Shown one piece after another: positions 27,855 through 38,379 of a stretch of 55,018 bases of DNA. The stretch is taken from NCBI GenBank assembly GCA_903850425.1, contig CAINLR010000016.1, positions 1 to 55,018 on the forward strand, in the 5' to 3' direction. The notes beneath the pieces are model-generated. The model ran no database searches, was not told where the DNA came from, and worked only from the letters and a program-made list of their open reading frames with translations. The stretch is from an uncultured Verrucomicrobia subdivision 3 bacterium. GTDB lineage: Bacteria > Verrucomicrobiota > Verrucomicrobiia > Limisphaerales > UBA11358. A program made the translations under genes and the position numbers. How positions within the stretch are numbered: position 1 is the first letter of the stretch; every line of letters starts with the position of its first letter.

Positions 27855-29582
27855 ATGAGTTTATTGCCATTCGGAAAACTGGCCGCGCACCGGCCGCGCA
27901 CCTTCGTTCCGCAACCCCTTGACCTTGGCGACTGGCCGCAGATTGCGCCGCTGTTTGATCAATTGGAACGACGTGCCGCCGATGCCAAGAACACCGCCGA
28001 ACTCGAACGCTGGCTGCTCGACTGGAGCGAACTCAACGCCGCGCTCGACGAGGAGGCGTCGCGCCGCTACATCGCCATGACGTGCCACACGGACAATGCG
28101 GACGCGGAGAAGGCTTATCTCTATTTCGTCGAACACGTCGAGCCGCAACTCAAGCCACGGCAGTTTGCTTTGGAGAACATCTTCGTCGCGCATCCGGCAC
28201 GGGGCAGCCTGCCCGTGGCACGCTTCGAAGTGTTCAATCGCGACGTGAAAAATCACGTCGAGCTGTTTCGCCCGGAAAATGTCGGGTTGGAAACCGAGGA
28301 AGCGAAACTGTGCCAGCAGTATCAAAAGCTGATCGGCGCGCAGACGGTGACGTTTCGCGGCGAGGAGAAAACCCTGGTGCAAATGGGTCGCTATCTCGAA
28401 GATCCGGACCGCACTTTGCGCCAGGAGGCGTGGGAACATGTCGCCAAACGCCGCCTCGTGGACGCGGATAAGTGCGAGGAAATTTTTGACCAGTTGATCA
28501 CGCTGCGCGGCCAGATCGCGAAGAATGCGGGCTTCAAGAATTACCGCGACTACGCGTTCCGCCAGAAAGGTCGGTTCGATTACACGCCGGAAAACTGTCG
28601 GCAATTTCACGATGCGGTGGCAACGGAAATTGTTCCCGCCGTCCGCGCAATCCAGCACGACCGCAGGCAGCAACTGAAACTGGAGAAGTTGCGTCCGTGG
28701 GATCTGGCCGTGGACCCGCAAAACCGCCCGCCACTCAAGCCGTTCCTCGAAGTCGGCGAAATGGTGTCGCGCACGCAGAAAATCTTCAACCACCTCGACC
28801 CCGAGCTCGCGGCTGGTTTCCAGCAGCTGCAGGATTTGAAGCTGCTGGATCTCGACAATCGCAAGGGCAAGGCGCCGGGCGGTTATCAATCCACCCTGTC
28901 GGAGGCGCGGGTGCCCTTTATTTTCATGAATGCCATCGGCCTGCAGCGCGATGTGGAGACGATTTTGCACGAAGCCGGCCACGCGTTCCATGCGCAGGCC
29001 ACGCGCGACGAGCATTTGTATGCGTATCGCGGCGCGCCGATTGAATTCTGCGAAGTCGCTTCAATGGCGATGGAACTGCTCGGCAACGAATTCCTGGAAG
29101 AATTTTATCCGGTTGCCGAGGCGAACCGCGCGCGCAAGACGCATCTCGAAGGCATCATCGGATTTTTCCCGTGGATGGCGACGGTGGACGCGTTGCAGCA
29201 TTGGATCTACACGCACCCCGGCCACACGCGCGCCGAACGCAAGGCGGCCTATCTGCAACTCATGGACCGCTTCGGCGGCGACGTGGATTACTCTGGTTAC
29301 GAAGAAGTCCGCGCCTATTCGTGGCACCGGCAGCTCCACATTTTCCTGCATCCGTTTTACTATGTGGAATACGGCATCGCGCAGCTCGGCGCGTTGCAGG
29401 TGTGGGCCAATTCGCGACGCGACAAAGTGCAGGCGCTGGCGGATTACAAAAAATCTTTGGCGCTGGGCGGCTCGCGTCCGCTGCCGGAATTGTTTGCGGC
29501 GGCGGGCTGCCAATTTCAATTCGATGCCGCGACGATCAAGCCGCTGATTCAACTTGCGAGCACCGAACTGGCGAAGCTGTAA
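27855..29582 (+). CDS. M3-family oligoendopeptidase (PepF-like metallopeptidase)
   Basis: 575 residues from ATG 27855, with no signal peptide, so it is cytoplasmic. The M3 thimet-oligopeptidase fold is evident: a long helical N-terminal domain, YRDYAFRQKGRFDYTPENCRQF (about residues 232-253), then the zinc site ETILHEAGHAFHAQA (HExxH near 373) and the downstream Glu in PIEFCEVASMAMELLGNE (about 396-413). The C-terminal part includes HPFYYVEYGIAQLGALQ with the Tyr pair that binds substrate in this family. It degrades short peptides. A TATCCT hexamer 7 bases before the ATG may be its -10 box. It follows rex by 74 bases and could be co-transcribed. Length matches the M3B oligoendopeptidase group. 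Confidence 0.9.
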   Translation: MSLLPFGKLAAHRPRTFVPQPLDLGDWPQIAPLFDQLERRAADAKNTAELERWLLDWSELNAALDEEASRRYIAMTCHTDNADAEKAYLYFVEHVEPQLKPRQFALENIFVAHPARGSLPVARFEVFNRDVKNHVELFRPENVGLETEEAKLCQQYQKLIGAQTVTFRGEEKTLVQMGRYLEDPDRTLRQEAWEHVAKRRLVDADKCEEIFDQLITLRGQIAKNAGFKNYRDYAFRQKGRFDYTPENCRQFHDAVATEIVPAVRAIQHDRRQQLKLEKLRPWDLAVDPQNRPPLKPFLEVGEMVSRTQKIFNHLDPELAAGFQQLQDLKLLDLDNRKGKAPGGYQSTLSEARVPFIFMNAIGLQRDVETILHEAGHAFHAQATRDEHLYAYRGAPIEFCEVASMAMELLGNEFLEEFYPVAEANRARKTHLEGIIGFFPWMATVDALQHWIYTHPGHTRAERKAAYLQLMDRFGGDVDYSGYEEVRAYSWHRQLHIFLHPFYYVEYGIAQLGALQVWANSRRDKVQALADYKKSLALGGSRPLPELFAAAGCQFQFDAATIKPLIQLASTELAKL

Positions 29583-29646
29583 CGCAGATTCTCGCTTGCC
29601 ACGAGACAGACTGACTCGGACCAGCACAGTTGTCCTGCGAGGTTTT

Positions 29647-29728
29647 GGACTGCGGCAGCCCTCTGCCGCCTTTTGTCCGCGTAACTGGCGATGGGAAAGC
29701 GGCAGAGGGCTGCCGCAGTCCAAGACGC
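29647..29728. repeat. Nested palindromic repeat, family 1, copy B
   Basis: A 23-base left arm (29647-29669) is a perfect reverse complement of the right arm (29699-29721). Each arm is itself a hairpin (GCGGCAG/CTGCCGC around a GAGGG or CCCTC core), and the right arm continues into AAGACGC. It shares the AGTCCAAGACGC block with copies at 7712 and 33550 but has the two halves in the opposite order. It lies 65 bases after the M3 peptidase stop. The remaining part of the 308-base gap (29583-29890) holds nothing else recognisable. Confidence 0.85.
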
Positions 29729-29890
29729 TGACGCGAGCCGGAGCGCGACCGATTGCAAGTCTGGTTTCAGCAAAGCAACCTCAAGCCGCTTATTCAAATG
29801 ACAATTTCAGAACTGAAAAAACTTGGAAGCGGAATCGGGCGAATCGGAATGAAGAAACTTGCAGCCTATCCGCTTGTAGCTGTGTAAAAC

Positions 29891-30382
29891 TCATTTGGAA
29901 GTTGGTGGCCATGTCTTCTGGAGGCAATCGTCCGAATGCCCGTCAAAGGTCCGCAAGAAATATGTGTTGGTAAATCCAACCAAATCTTCCGGCTGCTCCT
30001 CCATCCGTAGCACAATCATTCCAATGCAGAAGTGATATGTGGAGTAATACCAAAGTCCATCCGATCCTCGCGCTAGAAAAATGTCTGGCATACGCCCGTC
30101 CTGCTTCTGGCAACTATTGGCGTAAGCCAACCGGTCTCCATTACGCATAAGAATCATGTGATCCGAAAGCCACCCCGCCTCTCCAGTCCGAGTTTTCAGC
30201 AGTGCAAGCTCGTTGCCGGGCCAAGCGGAACCAGCGATACATGCAGAAATCTCGGCGATACTCCTCTCCTTCCATTCTCGCCGCGCGCTCAACTTGAGCG
30301 ATGGAACTCGCAGGAACACCGCAGTAGCAATGCCTGCGAGTAGAAGGACAGAACCGGTGGCGATGATGAGCGACCTCTTCAC
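29891..30382 (-). CDS. Hypothetical protein with N-terminal membrane anchor or signal peptide
   Basis: 163 residues from a GTG at 30382. Residues about 5-24 (IIATGSVLLLAGIATAVFL) form a hydrophobic segment after KR, giving either a signal peptide or a single anchor with the rest outside the membrane. The soluble part (MILMRNGDRLAYANSCQKQ, FLARGSDGLWYYSTYHFC, LVGFTNTYFLRTFDG) reads like a real folded domain with four Cys, but I recognise no family. Neighbours on both sides are same-strand (the NtrC-like gene downstream) or separated by a repeat, so context says little. The GTG start and absence of a ribosome-binding site make the exact start uncertain. Confidence 0.6.
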   Translation of the reverse strand: MKRSLIIATGSVLLLAGIATAVFLRVPSLKLSARREWKERSIAEISACIAGSAWPGNELALLKTRTGEAGWLSDHMILMRNGDRLAYANSCQKQDGRMPDIFLARGSDGLWYYSTYHFCIGMIVLRMEEQPEDLVGFTNTYFLRTFDGHSDDCLQKTWPPTSK

Positions 30383-30517
30383 GGCTAGCTTCTAGGAAGA
30401 TCTGAGGTTTTGCAGGCAATCTCCTCCGCCAATGAACCCAGTGCTGGTCGTAAGTTCATGTCCAACTCACTTTTCCATTTAATCGGGGGAAGCTGACCTG
30501 CTTCAGCCAAGGCCGCA

Positions 30518-31864
<1,347 letters not shown>

Positions 31865-31872
31865 GTTTTTAA

Positions 31873-32637
31873 TTACCGTTTTCTAGTGCAAGCCATCACA
31901 AACTTCTGAAAAATCGCGCGGTAGCGGCCACTTTTCTGAACCAGCCGTTCGGGATGGAACTGCACGCTTAACAAGAACGGATGTCTGACCGCCAATTCCG
32001 GCCGCAATTCCATCACTTCCACCAAACCGTCAAGGCTGCGCCCCGTCGCCACGAAGGGTTCCGCCGCTTGCGCCACGCCTTGATGATGCGTGCTGTTCAC
32101 ACCCAAATCCCGCTTGCCGCAAATCTTGGCGACCAAAGAGCCGGGTGTCAACGCCACTTGATGAACCAATTCAAAAGCCCTGTCCATCTGCCGGTGGTTT
32201 ACGGCACTGGGAAATTGCTGCGGGAGGTCCGCGACGAGCCCACCACCGCACGCGATGTTCAACAGCTGATGGCCGCGGCAGATGGCCAGCAACGGCTTGC
32301 GTTGCCGGAATACTTCCTGGATCAACGCCAATTCCCGTTCGTCCCGGCCGCCATTATCCGGCGTCACCTCGATGGTCTGGCGGATTTTTATTGAAAGGTT
32401 GAGGTCGTAAAGCGCCGGATCAATATCGTCGCCGCCCGTGAGCATGACGCCGTCGGTGCGGCGCACCGCCTCGGCGAGCAACGCACGATCAGTCGTCACC
32501 GGCGCAATGAGCGGAATGCCGCCGGCCGCCAGAATGGCCGCCTCATAACGCACGGCCAGACTGACCGAGAGATCGCTGAACTCAAAGCCGCGCTTCTCGA
32601 TGCCCGGCGAAATTAGAATCAATGGTGGCCTGCCCAT
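31873..32637 (-). CDS. Gamma-glutamyl-gamma-aminobutyrate hydrolase family (class I glutamine amidotransferase-like, C26)
   Basis: 254 residues from ATG 32637; an upstream in-frame TTG at 32664 would add nine residues and is less likely. The peptidase C26 pattern is complete: GVMLTGGDDIDPALY (residues about 85-99), the nucleophile elbow LLAICRGHQLLNIACGG with its Cys near 118, NSTHHQGVAQAAEPF, and the catalytic His-Glu in LLSVQFHPERL near 228. PuuD-type enzymes hydrolyse gamma-glutamyl-GABA in putrescine breakdown. Many homologues have unknown gamma-glutamyl substrates, and no other putrescine genes are nearby. It is followed 8 bases later by the NtrC-like regulator, an unusual pairing that may indicate nitrogen-linked control. 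Confidence 0.88.
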   Translation of the reverse strand: MGRPPLILISPGIEKRGFEFSDLSVSLAVRYEAAILAAGGIPLIAPVTTDRALLAEAVRRTDGVMLTGGDDIDPALYDLNLSIKIRQTIEVTPDNGGRDERELALIQEVFRQRKPLLAICRGHQLLNIACGGGLVADLPQQFPSAVNHRQMDRAFELVHQVALTPGSLVAKICGKRDLGVNSTHHQGVAQAAEPFVATGRSLDGLVEVMELRPELAVRHPFLLSVQFHPERLVQKSGRYRAIFQKFVMACTRKR

Positions 32638-32726
32638 GGGCGGAAATATAAAGCATCCAGGCAAAATGTCAGTGCAAAATCGCGTTCAACATATTGGCCG
32701 GCGGGAATATTTCCGGCCAGTCCCGT

Positions 32727-33515
32727 TCATTTGAGCCGGTTGACTTTGCCAACCAGTTGGCGCACGCCGGCCCGCGGCAGGAGGCGCGGGGCGGACATGA
32801 GAAGTTTATTAAGCGCCCCCGGCACGCACACGCACTGGCGGCGACGGAAGGCGCGCAGGCCGGCCAACGCCACGGCGACGGCGGACATTTTTGGCGATTG
32901 AATTTCGTGCTGGCGATAGCCGCGGGCGGTCTGCGAAAAATTTGTTTTCGTCGGCCCCGGACACAGCACCGAAACCGCCACGCCGCTGCCGCGCAATTCT
33001 TCGTTCAGCGCTTCGCTGAACGATTGCACGAACGCCTTGCTGGCAAAATAAATCGCCATGCGCGGGCCGGGCATGAAGCCCGCCACGGAACCCACATTCA
33101 AAACGCCGCCGCGCCGGCGCTGCACCATGCCGGGCAGAAAAAGTCCGGTCAACGCGACCAGCGCCGTCACGTTGACGTGGATGATTTCCAACTGGCGCGC
33201 CAGCGGTAATTCCGCGAACTCGCCATGCAGCCCAAAGCCCGCATTGTTCACGAGCACATCCACGGTGAGACCCGCCCGGCCCGTCTGCGCGAAAATTTCC
33301 TGCGCGGATTCCGGTCTGGCCAGATCGGCTTTCAAAACGTGGACCTCAATCTGGTGCTGGCGACGGAGCTCGCCGGCCAGTTGTTCGAGCGCGGCACGGT
33401 TGCGGGCGACAAGGATGAGGTTGGATCCTTCGGCGGCAAAACATTTCGCCAGTTCCAGTCCGATGCCCGACGACGCGCCGGTGATGAGAACGGTTTCCAG
33501 TTTGGAAGCGTTCAT
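32727..33515 (-). CDS. Short-chain dehydrogenase/reductase
   Basis: 262 residues from ATG 33515; a longer frame to 33569 would add residues that come from the adjacent palindromic repeat and is rejected. Classical SDR motifs are present: the cofactor loop VLITGASSGIGLELA (residues 8-22), VLVNNAGFGLHGEF (about 86-99), and the catalytic Tyr-x3-Lys in AIYFASKAFVQSF (about 157-169), with CPGPTKTNF after it. An Arg (ARNRAALEQL) after the second strand favours NADP(H). These enzymes reduce or oxidise small carbonyl or hydroxyl substrates, and the particular substrate is unknown. A nearby palindromic repeat separates it from lepB, so it is probably a separate transcription unit. Confidence 0.9.
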   Translation of the reverse strand: MNASKLETVLITGASSGIGLELAKCFAAEGSNLILVARNRAALEQLAGELRRQHQIEVHVLKADLARPESAQEIFAQTGRAGLTVDVLVNNAGFGLHGEFAELPLARQLEIIHVNVTALVALTGLFLPGMVQRRRGGVLNVGSVAGFMPGPRMAIYFASKAFVQSFSEALNEELRGSGVAVSVLCPGPTKTNFSQTARGYRQHEIQSPKMSAVAVALAGLRAFRRRQCVCVPGALNKLLMSAPRLLPRAGVRQLVGKVNRLK

Positions 33516-33549
33516 ACTGGAAATGAAGATACTTGGTTCATACCGCAAA

Positions 33550-33642
33550 GCGCCAGAGGACGGGCGCACTCCAAGACGCTTCGCGCCTTCGATAATTTTG
33601 GTGCCGCGCGCTGCGTCTTGGACTGCGGCGGCCCTCCGCCGC
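33550..33642. repeat. Nested palindromic repeat, family 1, copy C
   Basis: The copy begins with hairpin GCGCCAG..GGGCGC (33550-33567). Arm 33565-33579 pairs with 33613-33627 (CGCACTCCAAGACGC versus GCGTCTTGGACTGCG, one mismatch), and a terminal hairpin GCGGCGG/CCGCCGC ends at 33642. It has the same order of parts as copy A at 7712. It sits in the 236-base gap between the SDR start and the lepB stop. Confidence 0.82.
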
Positions 33643-33751
33643 TATTCCCCGCTTCATGCCAAGCGGCGGCACGGTTGACTGAACTGCCATAAGTCAATGG
33701 TTCTTGGTTCAGCGTAACGGAAGTATCTGAATTCTGAACCACAAAAGCAAA

Positions 33752-35017
33752 TCACTGATTGCCCCAGCCGAAGCGACTGGTGATGGGCCAATAAACGAAG
33801 AAGCATTTGCCGATGATATTTTTCGCCGGGAAAGTTCCCCAGGTGCGCGAGTCGGAGCTGTTGCAGGTGTTATCGCCAAAGACCATGTAGGAATTACTGT
33901 CGGTGGTGAACACGGTTTCGGCATCGGGAAAGCGCGGCGCTAGATTGCTGGGCAGCCCGTAAGTGCTGGCCGCATTGCCGTTCACATGACCGGAGTATTC
34001 GCTTTCGTGCGGTGGCTTGTTTGGATTAAAGCCGTAAACATTTTCAAAGTGCGGAACCGAGGCGTCAATGCGCCGGCCGTTGATGATCATATGCCGGTCA
34101 TCGCCGATCTGCACCCGCTCGCCCGGCAACACACATAAGCGCTTAATGTAAAACTGATCCTGCTGTTGAATCTCTGTGCCGAGGGTGGCGAACACGACAA
34201 TTTCACCACGCTCTGCTTTGCGGAAATTATACGTCAGTCGGTCCACGAACAAATGGTCGCCCGCGCTGGCACGAATCTTCACCACGTCATCGCCTTTGTG
34301 AAAAAACTGGCCGCTTTGAAAATCGGTGCGTTTGCGCAGGCCGGCGCGATACTCCAGCGGAGCCTCGCCGTAATCCGGCGGAAACCACATGGTATGCGGA
34401 ACGCCGCCAATGACCAAAGTTTGACAGATGTTGAAAATCAAAAATTTCGTGGGCGGATTCACGGCCTGCAATTCACCATCATTTTGCGCGACGACATGAA
34501 CGTAGGAATTTCCCGCGAGCCAATCTTTGAAGCTATTCCAACCGGTGGGAATTTGCATGGTGTCCCGCAATTTGACCTGTTCGGCGACTTGAGCGTCAAC
34601 TCGCGTTCGATCCTGCCGGGAATCAATCTTGGAAAAATCCGGCTTGGACGTAACCCCAAACAGCGTCGGTTGCATCGAGCCGGTGGGGATCTTGAACGGC
34701 TGCACAAAAAACGTGCGGATGCCCATCGCCACGGCGAGCGCCACCAACAGCACTTCCACATTCTCGCGCCAGGCGGCGTTCGGATACGGCTTGAGCCATT
34801 TCTCGGCGGCGAACTGGAGTTCCTCCGCCTTGATGCGGATCGCGCCGGTGTTCGCACCTTCCGCGATGGCGGCTTGGAGATGGTTCATCGGTGCCATCAC
34901 GCCCGCGATGGCCTGCGGCGATAGGATGTCGCGCTGCGCCGCAAGCAGGCGGCGATAATGCTTGAGCACCGCGCAACCTTCGCGGACGGCTTTCGAGAAC
35001 AGCCACTTGAACATCAT
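33752..35017 (-). CDS. lepB: Signal peptidase I with enlarged catalytic region
   Basis: 421 residues from ATG 35017 (a second ATG follows at once). The N-terminal 85 residues are a charged helical region not found in short LepB proteins. A membrane helix follows (VEVLLVALAVAMGIRTFFV, about 87-105) and then the catalytic Ser in FKIPTGSMQPTLFG (near 113). The general-base Lys is in DQFYIKRLCVLPGERVQIG (near 289), and the C-terminal SYMVFGDNTCNSSDSRTWG box is intact. The Ser-to-Lys distance of about 175 residues far exceeds the roughly 55 of E. coli LepB, showing a large insertion in the periplasmic part. It removes signal peptides from the many exported proteins encoded here. It follows lepA by 54 bases, the classic lepA-lepB order. 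Confidence 0.93.
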   Translation of the reverse strand: MMFKWLFSKAVREGCAVLKHYRRLLAAQRDILSPQAIAGVMAPMNHLQAAIAEGANTGAIRIKAEELQFAAEKWLKPYPNAAWRENVEVLLVALAVAMGIRTFFVQPFKIPTGSMQPTLFGVTSKPDFSKIDSRQDRTRVDAQVAEQVKLRDTMQIPTGWNSFKDWLAGNSYVHVVAQNDGELQAVNPPTKFLIFNICQTLVIGGVPHTMWFPPDYGEAPLEYRAGLRKRTDFQSGQFFHKGDDVVKIRASAGDHLFVDRLTYNFRKAERGEIVVFATLGTEIQQQDQFYIKRLCVLPGERVQIGDDRHMIINGRRIDASVPHFENVYGFNPNKPPHESEYSGHVNGNAASTYGLPSNLAPRFPDAETVFTTDSNSYMVFGDNTCNSSDSRTWGTFPAKNIIGKCFFVYWPITSRFGWGNQ

Positions 35018-35071
35018 AAAATATTAAAGGACTTCGACACGGATTTTAGAAATTTGCACAAATAAATTCCC

Positions 35072-36862
35072 TTAGGCCTTCAACACCGCGATGAATGCCT
35101 CCTGCGGGATGTCCACGTTGCCGATGGATTTCATGCGTTTCTTGCCTTCCTTTTGCTTCTCCAGCAGCTTGCGCTTGCGGGATACGTCGCCGCCGTAGCA
35201 TTTCGCCGTCACGTCCTTGCGGAACGCGCTGATGACTTCCGACGCCACGATCTTCCCACCGATGGCCGCCTGGATTTTCACCTGGAACTGCTGGCGCGGG
35301 ATGACCTCTTTCAACTTTTCCGCGAGCACCCGTCCCCTGGCCTCGGCCTTGGTGCGATGCACCACGCACGAGAACGCGTCCATCGGTTCGGTGTTCACGA
35401 GCATGTCGAGCTTCACCATGTCGGATTCCATGTCGCCATCAAATTCATAATCCATCGAGCCGAAACCGCGTGTCATGCTTTTGATGCGGTCATGAAAATC
35501 AATCAGGATTTCATTCAGCGGCAGCCGGCTGGTGAGCATCACGCGCCGGGCATCGAGCGTTTCGGTATGATCCACTGCGCCGCGCTTTTCCGAGATCAGC
35601 GCCATCATGTCGCCGATGCTTTCGTTTGGACAAATCACGAACGCCTTGACCATCGGCTCTTCAATCTTCTCGATGTGGCTGGGATCGGGCATGAACACCG
35701 GATTATCCACATGTTTCAGCGTGCCGTCGTTCATCGTCACTTTGTAAATGACGCTGGGATAGGTCGCGATGATGTCCATGTTGTATTCGCGCCGCAGCCG
35801 TTCCTGCACGATCTCCAAATGCAACAAGCCGAGGAAGCCGCAACGGAAACCGAAGCCGAGGGCGACCGACGTTTCCGAGGAATAGACGAACGCCGAATCG
35901 TTCAACTGCAACTTGGCCATGCTCGCCTTGAGGTGTTCGTAGTCCGCCGTGTTGATCGGATAAATGCCGCTGAACACCATCGGATGAATCTCTTGAAAGC
36001 CCGGCAATACCGCCGACGGATTCCGCGAATCGGTGATCGTGTCGCCCATCTTCACCTCTTTTGGAGATTTGATATTGGCCGTGAAATAGCCCGTTTCGCC
36101 CACTTCGAGCTTTTCGCGGATGTAAGGCTTCGGATTGAAGCTGCCGACTTCTTTTACCTCAACCGTTTTGCCAGAGTGCAAAAGCTTCACCATCTGGCCG
36201 GCTTTCAATTCGCCGTTGAAAACACGGACGTGGGTAACCACGCCTTTGTAAGTGTCGAAATAGGAATCAAAGCCCAGCGCCTGCAAACTTTTTTCGCCGG
36301 TCGGCTTCGGTGGTGGAATGCGTTCCACGACCGCTTCGAGAATGTCCTCGATGCCGATGCCCTGCTTGGCGCTGGCCAGCACAGCCGTCTCGGCGGGAAT
36401 CGCCAGAATATCTTCGAGCTGTTGCTTGGCCTGCGCGACGTCCGCATGCGGGAGGTCAATCTTGTTGATCACCGGGATGATCAAGAGATTTTGCTTCATG
36501 GCCAGATGCACGTTGGCGACGGTTTGTGCCTCGACGCCTTGCGCCGCGTCAATGATGAGCAACGCCCCTTCGCACGCGCTCAAACTGCGCGAGACTTCGT
36601 AAGAAAAATCCACATGGCCGGGCGTATCAATCAGGTTCAGCTCGTAGGTCTCGCCGTTCTTGGCCTTGTAAAGCATCGTCACCGGATGCGCCTTGATGGT
36701 GATGCCGCGTTCGCGTTCCAGATCCATCGCGTCGAGCAACTGGTCGGACATGTCGCGCGTGGCGATGGTGCCGGTCATGTGCAGCAGGCGGTCGGAAAGC
36801 GTGGTTTTCCCATGATCAATATGGGCAATGATGCTGAAATTTCTTATGTGTGCGGCGTCCAT
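35072..36862 (-). CDS. lepA: Elongation factor 4 (LepA), ribosome back-translocating GTPase
   Basis: 596 residues from ATG 36862. The GTPase domain has the P-loop AHIDHGKTTLSDRLL (residues about 13-27), the switch segment RERGITIKAHPVTM, DTPGHVDFSYEVSRSL (G3) and NKIDLP (G4). Domain II, domain III and the EF4-specific C-terminal domain follow; FDGDMESDMVKLDMLVN and KQKEGKKRMKSIGNVDIPQEAF are characteristic of LepA. Length equals the family norm (about 600). It binds ribosomes and aids translation under stress. It is the first gene of the lepA-lepB unit; a small DUF1801-like gene lies 78 bases upstream on the same strand. No odd features. Confidence 0.97.
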   Translation of the reverse strand: MDAAHIRNFSIIAHIDHGKTTLSDRLLHMTGTIATRDMSDQLLDAMDLERERGITIKAHPVTMLYKAKNGETYELNLIDTPGHVDFSYEVSRSLSACEGALLIIDAAQGVEAQTVANVHLAMKQNLLIIPVINKIDLPHADVAQAKQQLEDILAIPAETAVLASAKQGIGIEDILEAVVERIPPPKPTGEKSLQALGFDSYFDTYKGVVTHVRVFNGELKAGQMVKLLHSGKTVEVKEVGSFNPKPYIREKLEVGETGYFTANIKSPKEVKMGDTITDSRNPSAVLPGFQEIHPMVFSGIYPINTADYEHLKASMAKLQLNDSAFVYSSETSVALGFGFRCGFLGLLHLEIVQERLRREYNMDIIATYPSVIYKVTMNDGTLKHVDNPVFMPDPSHIEKIEEPMVKAFVICPNESIGDMMALISEKRGAVDHTETLDARRVMLTSRLPLNEILIDFHDRIKSMTRGFGSMDYEFDGDMESDMVKLDMLVNTEPMDAFSCVVHRTKAEARGRVLAEKLKEVIPRQQFQVKIQAAIGGKIVASEVISAFRKDVTAKCYGGDVSRKRKLLEKQKEGKKRMKSIGNVDIPQEAFIAVLKA

Positions 36863-36940
36863 TATTTCTCTAATTCAGAGCGCGACAGGATAACGGGAAT
36901 CCGCTTGATGAAAAGGAAATTTGACTCCGTGTTGAGCAAA

Positions 36941-37360
36941 TCACTTCGCTGTGGAACGACTGTCTGACCTGGGCGAGGAAGCCGCCGGAGCGCTGCCGGA
37001 CAGAAAACCTGCCCGCTTGAAGGCAGCGAATCCCTTGGCCGCGATGAACTCCAGTTCCGCGAACAGTTTCTCATCGGCGGTTTTGAAATTGAAGCATGAT
37101 TTGCCCTGCATCCGCGCTTGCAATTCCGCCGACATCTCCTCGCGCAATTTGGGAAAAGCATAAACGCCCATGTGATGAAAACTGACGTAGTTCTTGGCGA
37201 TCTCCACCCAAGCGACCGGCATCGGCGTTTTGTGCGTGGGATGAACCCCACCGGTCAGGCAAAAGCGCTCGGGCGTATCCTGTGTCACGGCGAGCGTTTT
37301 GGAATACGGCTCGAGGATTTTTCGCAACCGCACAAAAATGGATTGAAATTCAACGGACAT
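36941..37360 (-). CDS. DUF1801/YdhG-like small protein
   Basis: 139 residues from ATG 37360 (an upstream TTG at 37378 is rejected as a weaker start). The segment VSFHHMGVYAFPKLREEMSA followed by MQGKSCFNFKTADEKLF and a helical end (GFAAFKRAGFL) matches a family of small proteins with the YdhG/DUF1801-type fold. Members are mostly uncharacterised. There is no signal peptide or membrane segment. The last 15 residues (Ser/Ala/Pro-rich) look like a flexible tail. It sits upstream of lepA on the same strand, but with 78 bases between them the link may be chance. Family placement is by resemblance and moderately sure; no function is implied. Confidence 0.65.
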   Translation of the reverse strand: MSVEFQSIFVRLRKILEPYSKTLAVTQDTPERFCLTGGVHPTHKTPMPVAWVEIAKNYVSFHHMGVYAFPKLREEMSAELQARMQGKSCFNFKTADEKLFAELEFIAAKGFAAFKRAGFLSGSAPAASSPRSDSRSTAK

Positions 37361-37491
37361 ATTTATTTGGAATGCCAATTATTTGAACCGTAACCATGCG
37401 ACAGAATTTATACGCAAAGGCATCGCGCGGTCGAGTCGCAATCAAATTGTAGTGGCCACATTCCTTCGGTTGCGGCCCCGCCGCGCCCAAC

Positions 37492-38379
37492 TTAAACCGG
37501 GTCCTCCCGATGGATGATGGCCTGGGCGTCGGCTTCGTCTTCGGGATGGACCCGTATCTCGATGAGTTGAGCCGTGCCGGAATAGCCGCCAGTGATTTCC
37601 ATGATCGGCATCATTTCCTGCATGGCCTCGTCATCGCGCTTGATTTCAAACCGGATGTTTTCCTGCACGAACCGCGCCATGATTTTCTCCGCGTCCGCAA
37701 CGCTGAACTTGCCCAGACTGCCGAAGGCGACGCCTTCGACCGTCTCCAATTCGCGTGGCGAGAGCAAGGTTTTGTCAAACAAAGGTGCGGTCGGTCCGCC
37801 GGTGGGATCGGCCTTGATGTCGGTGGAGATGAACTCGGCGCACCAAAAGCCGGACACCAGCGACCCCGGCAGTTTCAAACCGCCGGGCAAGGGAATTTGT
37901 TGGGGATTGATGATCCAAGTGCCTTGCATCCGGTTCGCATCCAGAAAAGTTCCCTGATAAAAGATGGGGGCCGACGGCAGGTCGCGTTCGCACGGGTGAC
38001 CTTCGGCGAGAATGTATTCGCGCAACGTCATCCGGGCGCCATCCGCTCCGATGACATAACCCACTGGCATCTGTTTGGTGAACTCAATCTTCGGCGAGGT
38101 AAAGTAGCCATCAATGGTTCCCGTGTCGGGGATTCCTTGCGGGGCGTCTTCATTGACCGTGCCGGTGAAATGTTCCAGCCAGCCTTGTTTCAAATGGAGC
38201 GTGAAAGGAACCGGCCCAAGTCCCGGCAGTTTTTCGCGCTCCCCATAACCATAGACGCCGCGCCAGAGGCCGGTGACTTTTTTTCGATCCGCGATGGAAC
38301 CGGCCAAGGACTCCCCATCCACCGGGCAAACGGTGGCCTCATCGGGATATTGTTTTCCGCAATAAGCACAGGTTTTCAT
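37492..38379 (-). CDS. Hypothetical protein with N-terminal zinc ribbon
   Basis: 295 residues. The first 25 residues, MKTCAYCGKQYPDEATVCPVDG, contain CxxC followed by CPxD, a one-and-a-half-knuckle zinc ribbon common in regulatory or adaptor proteins. The middle (about 40-210) is beta-rich, with paired segments (LHLKQGWLEHFTGTV, GTIDGYFTSPKIEFTKQMPV, FYQGTFLDANRMQGTW) that read like a lipocalin or calycin-like barrel. The C-terminal part (about 225-295; FVQENIRFEIKRDDEAMQEM, LIEIRVHPEDEADAQAII) resembles the DUF2007-type signal-transducing domain. No enzyme motif is seen. It is transcribed divergently from the secreted epimerase gene with 343 bases between them. Function unknown. Confidence 0.7.
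   Translation of the reverse strand: MKTCAYCGKQYPDEATVCPVDGESLAGSIADRKKVTGLWRGVYGYGEREKLPGLGPVPFTLHLKQGWLEHFTGTVNEDAPQGIPDTGTIDGYFTSPKIEFTKQMPVGYVIGADGARMTLREYILAEGHPCERDLPSAPIFYQGTFLDANRMQGTWIINPQQIPLPGGLKLPGSLVSGFWCAEFISTDIKADPTGGPTAPLFDKTLLSPRELETVEGVAFGSLGKFSVADAEKIMARFVQENIRFEIKRDDEAMQEMMPIMEITGGYSGTAQLIEIRVHPEDEADAQAIIHREDPV

Noticed and set aside
35153..36967. 604-codon plus-strand frame over lepA
   Set aside because: Full antisense of a highly conserved gene; His/Arg/Leu-rich shadow.
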